Assembly: GCF_042648365.1 (NCBI RefSeq)
Contig: NZ_JBHRXI010000006.1
Location: forward strand, 62,001-126,000
Direction of reading: 5' to 3'
Source of the DNA: Lutimaribacter_A marinistellae
GTDB lineage: Bacteria > Pseudomonadota > Alphaproteobacteria > Rhodobacterales > Rhodobacteraceae
Length of the DNA stretch: 64,000 bases
The notes below the pieces were generated by a model that saw only the letters and a list, made by a program, of their open reading frames with translations, was not told the DNA's origin and ran no database searches. Below, piece after piece: positions 42,164-51,370 of this stretch; the first letter of the stretch is position 1, and every line of letters starts with the position of its first letter. Both the position numbers and the translations under genes were made by a program.

Positions 42164-42814
42164 TCAGAAACGCGGGCGTTCGGCGATCAGGGCGAGATTG
42201 TTGGCTGGCATTTCCACCACCAAAGCCATTTCAAGACCGGCATTCTGCATCAGGTCGATCATGTCGAAATCATCCTTGTACCCGATCTCGGGGTCCTGCG
42301 CCCTGAGCGTCGCGTCGAACCGGGCATCGCCGTGGCTCGTCAACTCGCCCGCACGCATGAAAGGGCCGTAAACGAGAAATCGGCCGCCGGGATTCAGGGC
42401 ACGTGCGGCCTCGGCGATCAGGATCGCGGTTTCCGCTTCGGATATCAGGTGCAGAAGGTTCACCAGAACGATCAGGTCCTGCCCGGCGTGCTCTTCGGCC
42501 CAGCCTTTGCGTGCGGCGTCAAGGTCGATGGCGGGGGCAACATTCTGCACCCCCTCAGCCCATGCATCGATGCTAGCACGACGCTCAGCGTCGGGTTCGG
42601 ACGGTTGCCAGTGCAGTGAAGGAAAGCGCCGCGCCCAAGTAGCGACATGCTGGCCCGTTCCACTGGCGAGTTCCAGCACCCGGCCCGAAAGAGGCGCGAC
42701 CTCTGACAGAAGATCGCTCAGGGCACCCGAATTGCGTTCGGCAGCGGGGGCCGACATCTTTGCCCCCTCGGTCTTTTCGGCAACACTGGCCTGCGGAGGC
42801 AGCTTACGGCTCAT
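42164..42814 (-). CDS. DUF938 family SAM-dependent methyltransferase
   Basis: A 216-residue class I methyltransferase-fold protein: SAM loop LELASGTGQHVATWA, acidic strand end (PSEPDAE), and the DUF938 signature FLVYGPFMRAGELTS. ATG 42814 overlaps the stop of the aldo/keto reductase gene (ATGA), so the two are coupled. Substrate unknown for this family. Confidence 0.88.
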   Translation of the reverse strand: MSRKLPPQASVAEKTEGAKMSAPAAERNSGALSDLLSEVAPLSGRVLELASGTGQHVATWARRFPSLHWQPSEPDAERRASIDAWAEGVQNVAPAIDLDAARKGWAEEHAGQDLIVLVNLLHLISEAETAILIAEAARALNPGGRFLVYGPFMRAGELTSHGDARFDATLRAQDPEIGYKDDFDMIDLMQNAGLEMALVVEMPANNLALIAERPRF

Positions 42815-43752
42815 GAACCCTCCTCCAGGCGGTCGGTGGCCGGTGGCGGCGTCCGACCCAAAGCCGAGATCCGTGCACGCAGGTCGTCGCTCATCTCGAA
42901 ATCCAGCGCGGAAAGCGACGGGGCCAGCTGTTCGGCGGAGCGGGCAGATACGATCGGGGTCGGCCTCCATGGCGCCGACGCGACCCAAGCTACGGCAAGG
43001 GTCGCAGGATCTGTGTCCAGTTCCTCGGCCATCTGTGCCAGGCCTCGCGCTGCTTCCTTCATCCATTGCTCGCCATAGCGGGTCGCGTAACGATCATCCT
43101 CACTCAACCGCCCTGCTCCGCCTTTCGCGTATTTCCCGGTCAAGAGACCACCGCCCAGCGGCGAGTATGGCGCGACCGCGATGCCCTGATCGGCGCACAT
43201 CGGCAGAATCTCGACCTCGGCCTGGCGCTTCACGAGATTGTACATCGGCTGCATGATGGCGATCTGAAACCCGCGCGCCTGCGCCTCGGCCTGTGCCTTC
43301 ATGGCCTGCCATGCGGCAAAGTTGGACAGGCCGACATAGCGGATCTGCCCGGCCATGCGCGCCTCGGCGAAGAAATCCATGGTCTCGCCCAGTTCGGTGT
43401 CGGGATCGAAACGGTGCAGGTAAAGCACGTCGACCATGTCGAGATCGAGCCGCTTGCGCGACTGTTCGAACTGCGCACGCAGGTTGGCTGCGCCGGCGCC
43501 ACCGGAATAGCCAACCTTGGTCGCGATCAAGAGTTGCTCCCGCTCTGCCGCGATCATCCGTCCCAGCATCTCTTCCGAAGCGCCGTCGGTATAGACATAC
43601 GCCGTGTCGAAATGCGTGATTCCGGCGGCGCGGGCGTTGTTGTACATCGCCTCGCTTTGCAGGGCATCCGCCCGCCCGCCGAACTGCATTGTGCCAAAAG
43701 CGAACCGACTGACCGGCGTTCCATCCGGCGCGTCGAGAAGAGGAGTGTTCAT
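42811..43752 (-). CDS. Aldo/keto reductase
   Basis: A 313-residue NADPH-dependent AKR barrel. The catalytic tetrad is visible: Asp in FDTAYVYTDG with Tyr, Lys in ATKVGY, and His in LYLHRFD. The start is ATG 43752 (GGAAAC upstream) or 43761, three codons longer; the open frame continues far upstream without domain content. Reduces aldehydes or ketones to alcohols; specific substrate unknown. Coupled to the DUF938 gene. Confidence 0.92.
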   Translation of the reverse strand: MNTPLLDAPDGTPVSRFAFGTMQFGGRADALQSEAMYNNARAAGITHFDTAYVYTDGASEEMLGRMIAAEREQLLIATKVGYSGGAGAANLRAQFEQSRKRLDLDMVDVLYLHRFDPDTELGETMDFFAEARMAGQIRYVGLSNFAAWQAMKAQAEAQARGFQIAIMQPMYNLVKRQAEVEILPMCADQGIAVAPYSPLGGGLLTGKYAKGGAGRLSEDDRYATRYGEQWMKEAARGLAQMAEELDTDPATLAVAWVASAPWRPTPIVSARSAEQLAPSLSALDFEMSDDLRARISALGRTPPPATDRLEEGS

Positions 43753-44001
43753 CGTTTCCATGCTCACAGAATGACACGTGGACCCGGACGCTGGAAGGCA
43801 GAAACATCCACTGCCGGACACCAACTGCAGTCTGGTTCCAGTCGCGGGACGGCCGCAGATTTCGGGGCAAGTGTCCGCAACGACGCGACTGCCGAAGATT
43901 CGGTCGTTCAGCATCACCGAACACCGTGACAGTTCAGGACCTTGTCCTATATCGTAGGTAGAAAGCGAGTCGATCCGACACTCGTTTACCGAGGATACAA
44001 A

Positions 44002-44853
44002 ATGCTGCTGAAGAAACTGCTGCCCGTCGTGGCCGCCTCCTGCTTCCTCGCCAATGCGGTCGCTGCGCAAGACACCACAACCGCGCAGGAAAATGCCTTC
44101 GACGATGGGCTCAGATACGGAACCTTGAGCACTCGGTCGACCGACCGCCGCCTGATCTTCACCTTCCTGTTGGGCGGGGAAAGCCGCCCTTCCTATTTCG
44201 GGTCGGGCGATAACGAGGGCATTGTCAAGTTTTCGCCGAACCTGCTTTCGCTCAACCTCGGACAGCTCCAGCTGGGTGACGAGGCGGATGCGTTCGACGA
44301 CGACCCCAACGATTTTCCGCTGGGCTTGGTTCTTGGCGCGTCGTTCCGTTACATCGGCGATCGCGAGGCCGCAGATCATCCCGAACTAACGGGGATGCAG
44401 GACCTCGACGCCGCGCTCGAGGTGGGTGGCAAGATCGGGTATGCATGGCCGAAGGTCGAGGCGTTCGCCGATGTCCGGTACGGTGTGACCGGGCATAAAA
44501 GCTGGGTTGGCGAGTTGAGCGCCTATTACGTCGCGCGACCCGCCGACAAGTTCGTCCTCCGCTTTGGTCCTCGGCTCCTGTTCGGGACCGACCGCTATAC
44601 AAGCACCTATTTCGGTGTCACCCCGGCCGAAGCCGCGGCCAGCGCGTTCAACGCGTATAACGCGGGCGGCGGCCTGGTCAGCGCCGGGGTCGAGATGATC
44701 GGCACCTACCAGATCAGTGACCGCTGGTGGCTGGAAGGGCGCGCGCGCTGGGACAAACTGCAAGGGGATGCCGCAAGCAGCCCCATCGTGGTAGATGACG
44801 AGATGCTCACTGTTTCCCTGGGCCTGCGACGGGCTTTCGTGCTGGATTTCTGA
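44002..44853 (+). CDS. MipA/OmpV family outer-membrane protein
   Basis: A 283-residue exported beta-barrel. ATG 44002 (GAGG upstream) opens a signal peptide ending AVAAQ. The body has alternating beta-strands, the GGESRPSYFGSGD motif near the start of the barrel, an LGASFRYIGDR strand and ends with Phe (VLDF), the outer-membrane insertion signal. Family members are scaffold or porin-like proteins. Followed by a strong bidirectional terminator. Confidence 0.9.
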   Translation: MLLKKLLPVVAASCFLANAVAAQDTTTAQENAFDDGLRYGTLSTRSTDRRLIFTFLLGGESRPSYFGSGDNEGIVKFSPNLLSLNLGQLQLGDEADAFDDDPNDFPLGLVLGASFRYIGDREAADHPELTGMQDLDAALEVGGKIGYAWPKVEAFADVRYGVTGHKSWVGELSAYYVARPADKFVLRFGPRLLFGTDRYTSTYFGVTPAEAAASAFNAYNAGGGLVSAGVEMIGTYQISDRWWLEGRARWDKLQGDAASSPIVVDDEMLTVSLGLRRAFVLDF

Positions 44854-44882
44854 GCGAAAGCCACGTGGCCGATTACCGTGAA

Positions 44883-44908
44883 AAAAGGGGCCGAAACCGG
44901 CCCCTTTT
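44883..44908. terminator. Bidirectional intrinsic terminator
   Basis: AAAAGGGGCCG / CGGCCCCTTTT with a 4-nt loop: an 11-bp stem flanked by A-run and T-run so it terminates transcripts from both the MipA/OmpV gene and the convergent Cys-rich gene. Confidence 0.9.
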
Positions 44909-44909
44909 C

Positions 44910-45308
44910 TTATTCGGCTGCGATTGCGCTTTGATCCGTGACGACAAGACTGCAGGCGCGGCAGGCTGTCTCGCCCGTCTGGTCGTACCATCGGCATGAC
45001 CCTCGGATCGGACAGGGTGGGATCGATGGCGCCAGCGGAACCTTGACTTGCTCCAGATGCTCGATAACATGATCGATCACGCCGCATCGCGTGCCAGTCC
45101 ACTGGGCACAGCCCGATGTCGCGCAGGTCGAGGCAAAGCGCATACGTGCTTCGGGTTTGCCAAGCTCCGAGGCGGTTTCTACGAAATCCGCATCGATGGT
45201 GAGCGCGGTGCGCAAGTGGCGCACGTATCCGTCCGCGCCTTTGACCCCGAGAAGTTGGTTGCCCGGCGTGCAGGTCGCACTCGGGCATGTGCGGTCACTC
45301 GTGGCCAT
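44910..45308 (-). CDS. Cys-rich protein of unknown function (possible FeS protein)
   Basis: A 132-residue soluble protein with nine cysteines (8, 13, 62, 67, 75, 99, 105, 116, 119) arranged in ferredoxin-like spacings: CATSGC, TGTRCG, CPIRGSC and CRAC. Similar genes in related bacteria are, from memory, sometimes labelled 'nitrogen fixation protein', but nothing here supports nitrogenase. An FeS or zinc role is inferred from the cysteines. It follows the 77-residue gene by 3 bases. Confidence 0.75.
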   Translation of the reverse strand: MATSDRTCPSATCTPGNQLLGVKGADGYVRHLRTALTIDADFVETASELGKPEARMRFASTCATSGCAQWTGTRCGVIDHVIEHLEQVKVPLAPSIPPCPIRGSCRWYDQTGETACRACSLVVTDQSAIAAE

Positions 45309-45311
45309 GAC

Positions 45312-45545
45312 TTAGCCGAAGCGACCAAGAATGCCGCCCCATTCCTTTTCGCGGTCAAGCAGCGGGTCGAGGTCCGGGTGAAGGATGATCCCGTACCATT
45401 CGCGGGGGAACTTGGTGACCCACGGCTTTTCGAATCCGGTCCGGGCGATGTGACCAAGCACGAGTTTCTGGATTTCACCCTGCAATTGCAGTTCCGAGTC
45501 CCGGTCCATTTTCAGATCGCCGGTATCAACAACATATCTTGCCAT
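45312..45545 (-). CDS. Conserved hypothetical 77-residue protein
   Basis: A 77-residue soluble protein (VVDTGDLKMDRDSELQLQGE start, WYGIILHPDLDPLLDREKEW near the end) with no signal, membrane segment or cysteines. I do not recognise the family. It is the first gene of a two-gene operon with the Cys-rich protein and probably acts with it. Confidence 0.7.
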   Translation of the reverse strand: MARYVVDTGDLKMDRDSELQLQGEIQKLVLGHIARTGFEKPWVTKFPREWYGIILHPDLDPLLDREKEWGGILGRFG

Positions 45546-45710
45546 GACTAACTCCTTTTCGAAAAATGCGCCCGGAAAAAGAAATGGGCAATTTTACGAT
45601 AGCTCAAATCCAACCAGCATCCTATGCGGGAATACCAGACCTGATCACCCACCCTCGGTGGCTGAGGTCGATCCACCTCCGAAACGCGGTGCAAAGGTGG
45701 GCCATGAACG

Positions 45711-45738
45711 AAAAAGGCCCGCCTATGCGGCGGGCCTT
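45711..45738 (-). terminator. Intrinsic terminator of the purine operon
   Basis: On the minus strand: AAGGCCCGCC, 5-nt loop, GGCGGGCCTTTTT. Strong stem (8 GC-rich pairs plus A-T pairs) and T-run 27 bp after the stop of the BMP gene. Confidence 0.88.
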
Positions 45739-45764
45739 GGTGGTTTCGTTTAAGGATCCGGGCG

Positions 45765-46841
45765 TTACTGCGGAATGTCGCCTTCGAGGCCCTCGACGTA
45801 GAAGTTCATGCCGGCGAGGGTTCCGTCATCCGCGGTTTCGCCTGCGGCCAGCCACGCCGAGCCGTCCTGTTTGTTGATCGGGCCGGTAAAGGGATGGTAC
45901 TCGCCGCTCGCGATCTGCGCCTTGAGGGCCAGCGCCTCTTCCTTGACATCGGCAGGCACGGCGTCGCTGATCTCGCCGATCTCGACCATGCCGGGACCAA
46001 TACCGTCCCAAGTGTCCTTGCTCGCCCAGCTTCCATCCATCACGGCCTGAACGCGGTCGATGTAGTAAGGTGCCCAGTTGTCGATGATCGAGCTAACGCG
46101 CGGCTTGGGTGCATATTCGGACATGTCCGACGCTTGGCCGAAGGTGATCACGTTGCCCGCCTCCTGTGCGGCCGCTTGCGGCGCGGTGGAGTCGGTGTGC
46201 TGCAGGATCACGTCAGCACCCTGTTCGATCAGAACCTTGGCTGCATCTGCCTCTTTCGCCGGATCAAACCAAGTGTAGGCCCAGACAATTTTGAACTGAA
46301 CGTCCGGGTTGGCCTTGCGCGCGTGGATGAAGGCCGAGTTGATGCCGCGGATCACCTCGGGGATCGGGTAGGAACCGATATAGCCGATGATGTTCGACTC
46401 GGTCATCCGGCCAGCGATATGGCCCTGGATCGCGCGGCCTTCGTAGAAGCGCGCGGAATAGGTCGACACGTTGTCGGCCCGCTTGTAGCCGGTCGCGTGC
46501 TCGAACTTCACGTTCGGGAATTTCTGCGCCACCGCGATGGTCGGATCCATGAACCCGAACGAGGTGGTAAAGATCAGATCCGCCCCGTTCAGCGCCATCT
46601 GCGTGATCGCACGCGCGGCGTCGGCACCTTCGGGAACGCTTTCCTGGTAGACGGTTTCGACCTTGTCGCCGAAATGCGCCTCGACCGCCTGACGGCCCTT
46701 GTCATGTTCATAGGTCCAGCCGCCGTCGCCGACCGGCCCGACATAGATGAAGCCAACCTTGGTCTTGTCCTCCTGCGCGACGGCCCCCGTCGCCAAGCCA
46801 AGACCGATCGCGGCCGTTGCCAGAAGTTTGGTGAATTTCAT
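45765..46841 (-). CDS. BMP-family purine/nucleoside-binding protein of ABC importer
   Basis: A 358-residue periplasmic binding protein of the Bmp/PnrA type. Signal peptide about 1-22 (LATGAVAQ), with no lipobox Cys, so soluble rather than a lipoprotein. The mature start VGFIYVGPVGDGGWTYEHDKG and the block TSFGFMDPTIAVAQKFPNVKFEHATGYK are family signatures. Family members bind purine nucleosides or related ligands; the upstream xanthine dehydrogenase genes suggest purine bases, xanthine, hypoxanthine or their nucleosides here. Last gene of the operon. Confidence 0.92.
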   Translation of the reverse strand: MKFTKLLATAAIGLGLATGAVAQEDKTKVGFIYVGPVGDGGWTYEHDKGRQAVEAHFGDKVETVYQESVPEGADAARAITQMALNGADLIFTTSFGFMDPTIAVAQKFPNVKFEHATGYKRADNVSTYSARFYEGRAIQGHIAGRMTESNIIGYIGSYPIPEVIRGINSAFIHARKANPDVQFKIVWAYTWFDPAKEADAAKVLIEQGADVILQHTDSTAPQAAAQEAGNVITFGQASDMSEYAPKPRVSSIIDNWAPYYIDRVQAVMDGSWASKDTWDGIGPGMVEIGEISDAVPADVKEEALALKAQIASGEYHPFTGPINKQDGSAWLAAGETADDGTLAGMNFYVEGLEGDIPQ

Positions 46842-46875
46842 TCAGGTGTCTCCCCAGTTGGTAGAATTGGCCTGC

Positions 46876-47799
46876 TTAATGCGAGGCATGGAACGTGCGG
46901 CCCAGCGAGGCAGGTGCGCTGCTCTTGTCCGCCGAAAGGATCACGAGCACAAGGATCGTGACAATATAGGGCGACATTGCCAGATACTCGACCGGGATGG
47001 CAACGCCCGCCGCCTGCAGATTAAGCTGCAACACCGTGATACCGCCGAACAAATAGGCACCCAGCAGCACGCGCCACGGCTTCCAGCTGGCAAAGACCAC
47101 CAGCGCAAGCGCAATCCAGCCGACACCGGCGGTCATGCCCTCGGTCCACTGGGGCACGCGCACGAGGCTGATATAAGCCCCGCCGAGTCCCGCGCAGGCA
47201 CCGCCGAACAAGATCGCCAGCGTGCGAATGCGGACAACCTTGTACCCCAGCGCATGTGCGGCGTCGTGGTTTTCACCCACCGCGCGCAGGATCAGGCCGG
47301 CGCGCGTATACCTGAGCACCGCCCAGACACCGGCGACCAGCGCGATACCGACATACAGCATCAGGTCATGACCGAACAGGATGCGCCCTACGACAGGCAG
47401 ATCACTCAGCCCCGGGATATCCAGTTTTGGCGTGGGCGGCGGCTTGATCCCCACGTATCGCTGCCCCATCAGCGCCGACAGGCCCAACCCGAACAGCGTC
47501 AGCGACAGGCCCGAGGCCACCTGGTTCGCCAGTGCAACCTGCGTCAACAGCGCGAAGAGCGTCGAGAGCAACGCACCCCCCAATGCGGCGGCGACAAAGC
47601 CAAGCGCCCATGACCCGGTTTCGACCGTCACGGCGAACCCGCTGATCGCGCCGACAATCATCATGCCTTCGACGCCGAGATTCAGGACGCCGGATTTCTC
47701 GACCACCAACTCTCCGATCGCGGCAAGCAACAGTGGCGTCGCCGCGACCATGAGCGAGGCGATCAGAAGGACGGGATTGATTGCAGACAGGTCCATCAC
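46876..47799 (-). CDS. ABC importer permease, nucleoside/purine type (NupQ/YufQ-like)
   Basis: A 307-residue permease of the branched-chain/ribose-like type with about eight to ten helices. Signature block LNLGVEGMMIVGAISGF near residues 36-55. Overlaps the partner permease stop-start (ATGA at 47796-47799). Forms the membrane channel with the 362-residue permease. Confidence 0.92.
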   Translation of the reverse strand: MMDLSAINPVLLIASLMVAATPLLLAAIGELVVEKSGVLNLGVEGMMIVGAISGFAVTVETGSWALGFVAAALGGALLSTLFALLTQVALANQVASGLSLTLFGLGLSALMGQRYVGIKPPPTPKLDIPGLSDLPVVGRILFGHDLMLYVGIALVAGVWAVLRYTRAGLILRAVGENHDAAHALGYKVVRIRTLAILFGGACAGLGGAYISLVRVPQWTEGMTAGVGWIALALVVFASWKPWRVLLGAYLFGGITVLQLNLQAAGVAIPVEYLAMSPYIVTILVLVILSADKSSAPASLGRTFHASH

Positions 47800-48884
47800 A
47801 CCACCTCCTGCCCGGCGAACCGGATGCGGTAATTTGTCAGCAGGTCAAACGCCAGAAGGAAGAACAGCAGCATGCCCTGGAACACCTGGATGGCTGCGGC
47901 GGGCAGGCCGAGATTGCCCTGTGCGATCTCGCCCCCAATGTATGTCAGCGCCATCAACCCGCCCGCCAGAAGGATGCCGACGGGATGCAGGCGGCCAAGG
48001 AAGGCAACGATGATCGCGGTGAAGCCGTAACCGACGTTGAAGTCGATCGAGACCTGCCCAGACGGGCCCGACACCTCGAACAGCCCGGCGAGACCGGCAA
48101 GAGCACCGGAAAGCCCAAGGCAGAACAGGATGAGGCGCGCAGGACGGACGCCCGAGAACCGGGCCGCGCGGGGTGCCTCACCCGTCAGCCGGATCTGATA
48201 GCCCAGCATGTGCCGATTGAGCAGGATATAGGCAAAGATCACCGCGATCAGCGCCGCGACCACGCCCCAATGCATTCCGGTGCCCGTGACCAGTTCTGCG
48301 TTGTGCCCGCTGGGATAGGACTGAAAGTTGCGCGAGCCGGGAAAGCCGTGGCCCTCGGGGTTGCGCATCGGTCCCAGCGCCATCGAGGCCAGCAGCTGCT
48401 CGGCCACATAGACCAGCATCAAAGATACGAGGATCTCGTTCGTTCCGAACCTGACTTTCAGGAATGCCGGGATCATCGCCCACGCCCAGCCGCCCAAAGC
48501 GCCGGCCATGACCATGAGCGGGAAAACGTACCAAGCCTCGAGCGGATAGAATGCGAGACCCACGCCCGCCCCGGCCAATGCCCCGATGATGTACTGCCCC
48601 TCGGCGCCGATGTTCCATATCCCTGCCCGGAACCCCAGGCTGAGCCCGATGGCGATCAGCACGAGTGGTGCGCCTTTCACCAGCAGTTGCGGCCGGTAAT
48701 AAAAGGCGTATTCCCCGAACAAAGGCTGCCAGAAGATCGTACCAATCGCCTCGACCGGGTTCTTGCCCAGCGCCGCGAACAGCAGCCCCCCCGCGATCAT
48801 GGTTGCCACAACGGCGACCAGCGGCGTTGCAAGGGACCAGAACCGCGATGGCTGCGGCCGTTTCTCCAGCACGATCATGGGCAC
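47796..48884 (-). CDS. ABC importer permease, nucleoside/purine type (NupP/YufP-like)
   Basis: A 362-residue permease partner. Signature GIWNIGAEGQYIIGALAGA around residue 90, GTNEILVSLMLVYVAEQLL, and a long periplasmic loop after it. Lies 42 bp after the ATPase gene in transcription order. Confidence 0.92.
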   Translation of the reverse strand: MPMIVLEKRPQPSRFWSLATPLVAVVATMIAGGLLFAALGKNPVEAIGTIFWQPLFGEYAFYYRPQLLVKGAPLVLIAIGLSLGFRAGIWNIGAEGQYIIGALAGAGVGLAFYPLEAWYVFPLMVMAGALGGWAWAMIPAFLKVRFGTNEILVSLMLVYVAEQLLASMALGPMRNPEGHGFPGSRNFQSYPSGHNAELVTGTGMHWGVVAALIAVIFAYILLNRHMLGYQIRLTGEAPRAARFSGVRPARLILFCLGLSGALAGLAGLFEVSGPSGQVSIDFNVGYGFTAIIVAFLGRLHPVGILLAGGLMALTYIGGEIAQGNLGLPAAAIQVFQGMLLFFLLAFDLLTNYRIRFAGQEVV

Positions 48885-48926
48885 CGTCCCCTGTCTTCGT
48901 GTTCTTTTGCAATGGACGCGCGCGGG

Positions 48927-50444
48927 TCAGACATGGGCCACCTCCATGCCATGCGCCCCACCCATCATCAGGCCGATCTCGTCGACGCTCAGCTCGGCGG
49001 TCTCGCGCGGCGTACTCAAGCGGCCCTCGTTCAACGCCGCGAAGCTGTCGGATATCTCCATGAGCTCGTCGAGATCCTGGCTGATGCAGATTATGGCCGC
49101 GCCATCTGCCGCGAGGTCGAGAATGGCTTGCCGGATTGCGGCCGCGGCCGCCGCATCGACCCCCCAGGTCGGCTGGTTGACGACCAGCACCTCGGGACGC
49201 TGCAATACTTCGCGCCCGATCACGAATTTCTGCAGGTTGCCACCGGAAAGCGAGCGTGCAGCGTTGTCCGGCCCGGGCGTCCGCACGTCGAACGCCTTTA
49301 TGATCCGCTCTGCAAAGGCTCGCGTATCCGCCCAGCGCAGGAAGCCACCCGAAACGAGACCTTCGCGCACCGCCCCGGTCAGAAGGGCATTTTCCGTCAG
49401 GCTCATATCCGGCGCCGCCGCATGGCCCAGACGCTCCTCGGGTGCGGTCAAAAGACCCAGTCCCCGCCGTGCACCCGGTCCCATTCGGCCCACCGGGCGA
49501 CCATGCAGGTTCACCGCCGATGCGTCACTGAGGATTTCACCCGACAAAACGGCCAGCAGCTCGTCCTGCCCGTTGCCCGCGACGCCCCCGATACCGAGGA
49601 TCTCGCCCTTGCGGACGGTCATGTGCACATTCTTGAGGGCCGTGCCGAATTCCGAGGGCGACCGCACCGACAGCCCCGCGACGGCAAGGGCCACCTCACC
49701 AAAACTGCGCCCAGCCCGCTCGGGTGTCTTGAGCGCGCTGCCCACCATCATCTCGGCCATGTCACGGGCCGATGTCTCGCGCGGGTCGCATTCGCCCACG
49801 TTCTTGCCGAGCCGCAGGATCGTCGCGTGGTCACACAGCGCCCGGATCTCTTCGAGCTTGTGCGAGATATACAGGATCGATGTCCCCTCTTCGCGCAGCT
49901 TTCGCAGCGTCTCGAACAGGATGTCCACCTCCTGCGGGGTCAAGACGCTTGTCGGTTCGTCCATGATCAAGAGCTTGGGATCCTGCAACAGGCAGCGCAC
50001 GATCTCGACCCTCTGCCGCTCACCGGCGGAGAGGTCACCGACCCGGCGATAGGGGTCGAGCGGCAGGCCGTAGGTTTCGCTCACCCGGCGGATGTCGTCG
50101 GCCAGATCACGCATGGCGGGCGGGTTTTCCATGCCCAGCGCGATGTTTTCGGCGACATCGAGCGCCTCGAACAGCGAGAAATGCTGAAAGACCATCGCAA
50201 CGCCATCGGCCCGCGCGGCACGCGGTTCGGGCGGGGCATATGGCCGCCCCCGCAGCAGCATGCGCCCGCTGTCGGGTTTTACCAGCCCGTAGATCATCTT
50301 GACCAAGGTGGATTTACCCGCTCCGTTCTCTCCGAGAAGCGCATGCACCTCACCTTCGCCGATATCGAAGGAGACGCTATCGTTGGCGACGACACCGGGA
50401 TAGGCCTTGGTCAGGCCCTCGATCTGCAACAAAGGCGTGCTCAC
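48927..50444 (-). CDS. ABC importer ATPase with two nucleotide-binding domains (NupO/YufO-like)
   Basis: A 505-residue double ATPase. The start is GTG 50444, overlapping the xdhC stop (GTGA); the open frame continues 38 codons upstream inside xdhC. Domain 1: Walker A GENGAGKST, signature LSAGERQRVEIVRCL, Walker B LLIMDEPTS. Domain 2: a degenerate Walker A (GVAGNGQDELL) but intact signature LSGGNLQKFVIGREV, as is normal for the ribose/nucleoside subclass, where one site is weak. Powers the two permeases downstream. Confidence 0.93.
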   Translation of the reverse strand: MSTPLLQIEGLTKAYPGVVANDSVSFDIGEGEVHALLGENGAGKSTLVKMIYGLVKPDSGRMLLRGRPYAPPEPRAARADGVAMVFQHFSLFEALDVAENIALGMENPPAMRDLADDIRRVSETYGLPLDPYRRVGDLSAGERQRVEIVRCLLQDPKLLIMDEPTSVLTPQEVDILFETLRKLREEGTSILYISHKLEEIRALCDHATILRLGKNVGECDPRETSARDMAEMMVGSALKTPERAGRSFGEVALAVAGLSVRSPSEFGTALKNVHMTVRKGEILGIGGVAGNGQDELLAVLSGEILSDASAVNLHGRPVGRMGPGARRGLGLLTAPEERLGHAAAPDMSLTENALLTGAVREGLVSGGFLRWADTRAFAERIIKAFDVRTPGPDNAARSLSGGNLQKFVIGREVLQRPEVLVVNQPTWGVDAAAAAAIRQAILDLAADGAAIICISQDLDELMEISDSFAALNEGRLSTPRETAELSVDEIGLMMGGAHGMEVAHV

Positions 50445-51370
50445 GCGGTCAGATCCTCTTGTCCTGCCACCGGGACGGCGCGTTGTAGCAACTGCGCTGC
50501 CACGCCCACGGCGATCATCTGCGGGTGCTTGCCCAATTCCGGCGTGCCGATCGGACATGTGATGCGTGCGATCCGCTCAGGCTTATGGCCAAGCGCCGAC
50601 AGTCGGGAACGGAATCGCGCCCATTTCGTAGCCGACCCGATCAGCCCCGCAAAGGCGAAATCCTGCCCAAGCAGCCTGTGACACAGCTCAAGGTCGAGCG
50701 CATGCGAAAAAGTGAGCACAAGATGCTCGGCGTTGCGTGGCGCATGGTGCACAAGGTCGGCCGGGCTGGCCGCCGGTACCACTGTCACCCCTTCGGGGAT
50801 CCTTGCCGGAAATCGCTCGGGCGCTGTATCGACCCAAGTGATCGCCATTTCAGGCAAGGGAGAAAGCACCTGCACGAGTGCCCGGCCGACATGGCCCGCA
50901 CCCCAGATCCACAGCTCGCGCGAGGGGCGAGCGACAGGCTCGATCATCCAGCCATCGAGCAGTTGCGGGTCAGGCAACCTTCCCTGACTGCGGGCAGCAG
51001 CGAGAAGCCGCTTGACCGCAAGAGGCATCGCCGCCCCTGCTACCGGCCTTGCGATCACATCGTCACTAAGGCGGTCCAGCGCTTGGGCATCAAAGGTCTC
51101 GGTCAACAGGACCACGGCGCCACCGCAGCATTGGCCCATTTCCGGACCCAATGCATGGTTGCTCAACCCTTTTGCGCCTGCACGCGCTCTTCGGGCCGCT
51201 TCGTATTCGAGCGCACCGCCGCCAATCGTGCCGGATTGGCCAGCGTCCCAGACAAGCATCGCCGCGCCGACCTCGCGCGGTGACGATCCGCGCACAGATG
51301 CGATGACCACGCGGCTCACGCGGCCATGCGCTGCGACCGCCGCGCGCAAGGCGTTCAGGTCAAAGCCCAT
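50441..51370 (-). CDS. xdhC: Xanthine dehydrogenase accessory protein
   Basis: A 309-residue XdhC, which binds molybdenum cofactor, promotes its sulfuration and inserts it into XdhB. Motifs: GSSPREVGAAMLV, GQCCGG, and a C-terminal Rossmann turn WGAGHVGRAL. It overlaps xdhB by 11 bases and the transporter ATPase by 4, so enzyme and importer genes are one transcription and translation unit. Confidence 0.94.
   Translation of the reverse strand: MGFDLNALRAAVAAHGRVSRVVIASVRGSSPREVGAAMLVWDAGQSGTIGGGALEYEAARRARAGAKGLSNHALGPEMGQCCGGAVVLLTETFDAQALDRLSDDVIARPVAGAAMPLAVKRLLAAARSQGRLPDPQLLDGWMIEPVARPSRELWIWGAGHVGRALVQVLSPLPEMAITWVDTAPERFPARIPEGVTVVPAASPADLVHHAPRNAEHLVLTFSHALDLELCHRLLGQDFAFAGLIGSATKWARFRSRLSALGHKPERIARITCPIGTPELGKHPQMIAVGVAAQLLQRAVPVAGQEDLTA

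Noticed and set aside
47781..50681. A 966-codon plus-strand open frame across the purine importer genes.
   Set aside because: Entirely antisense to permease and ATPase genes with clear motifs; low-quality composition typical of a shadow frame.
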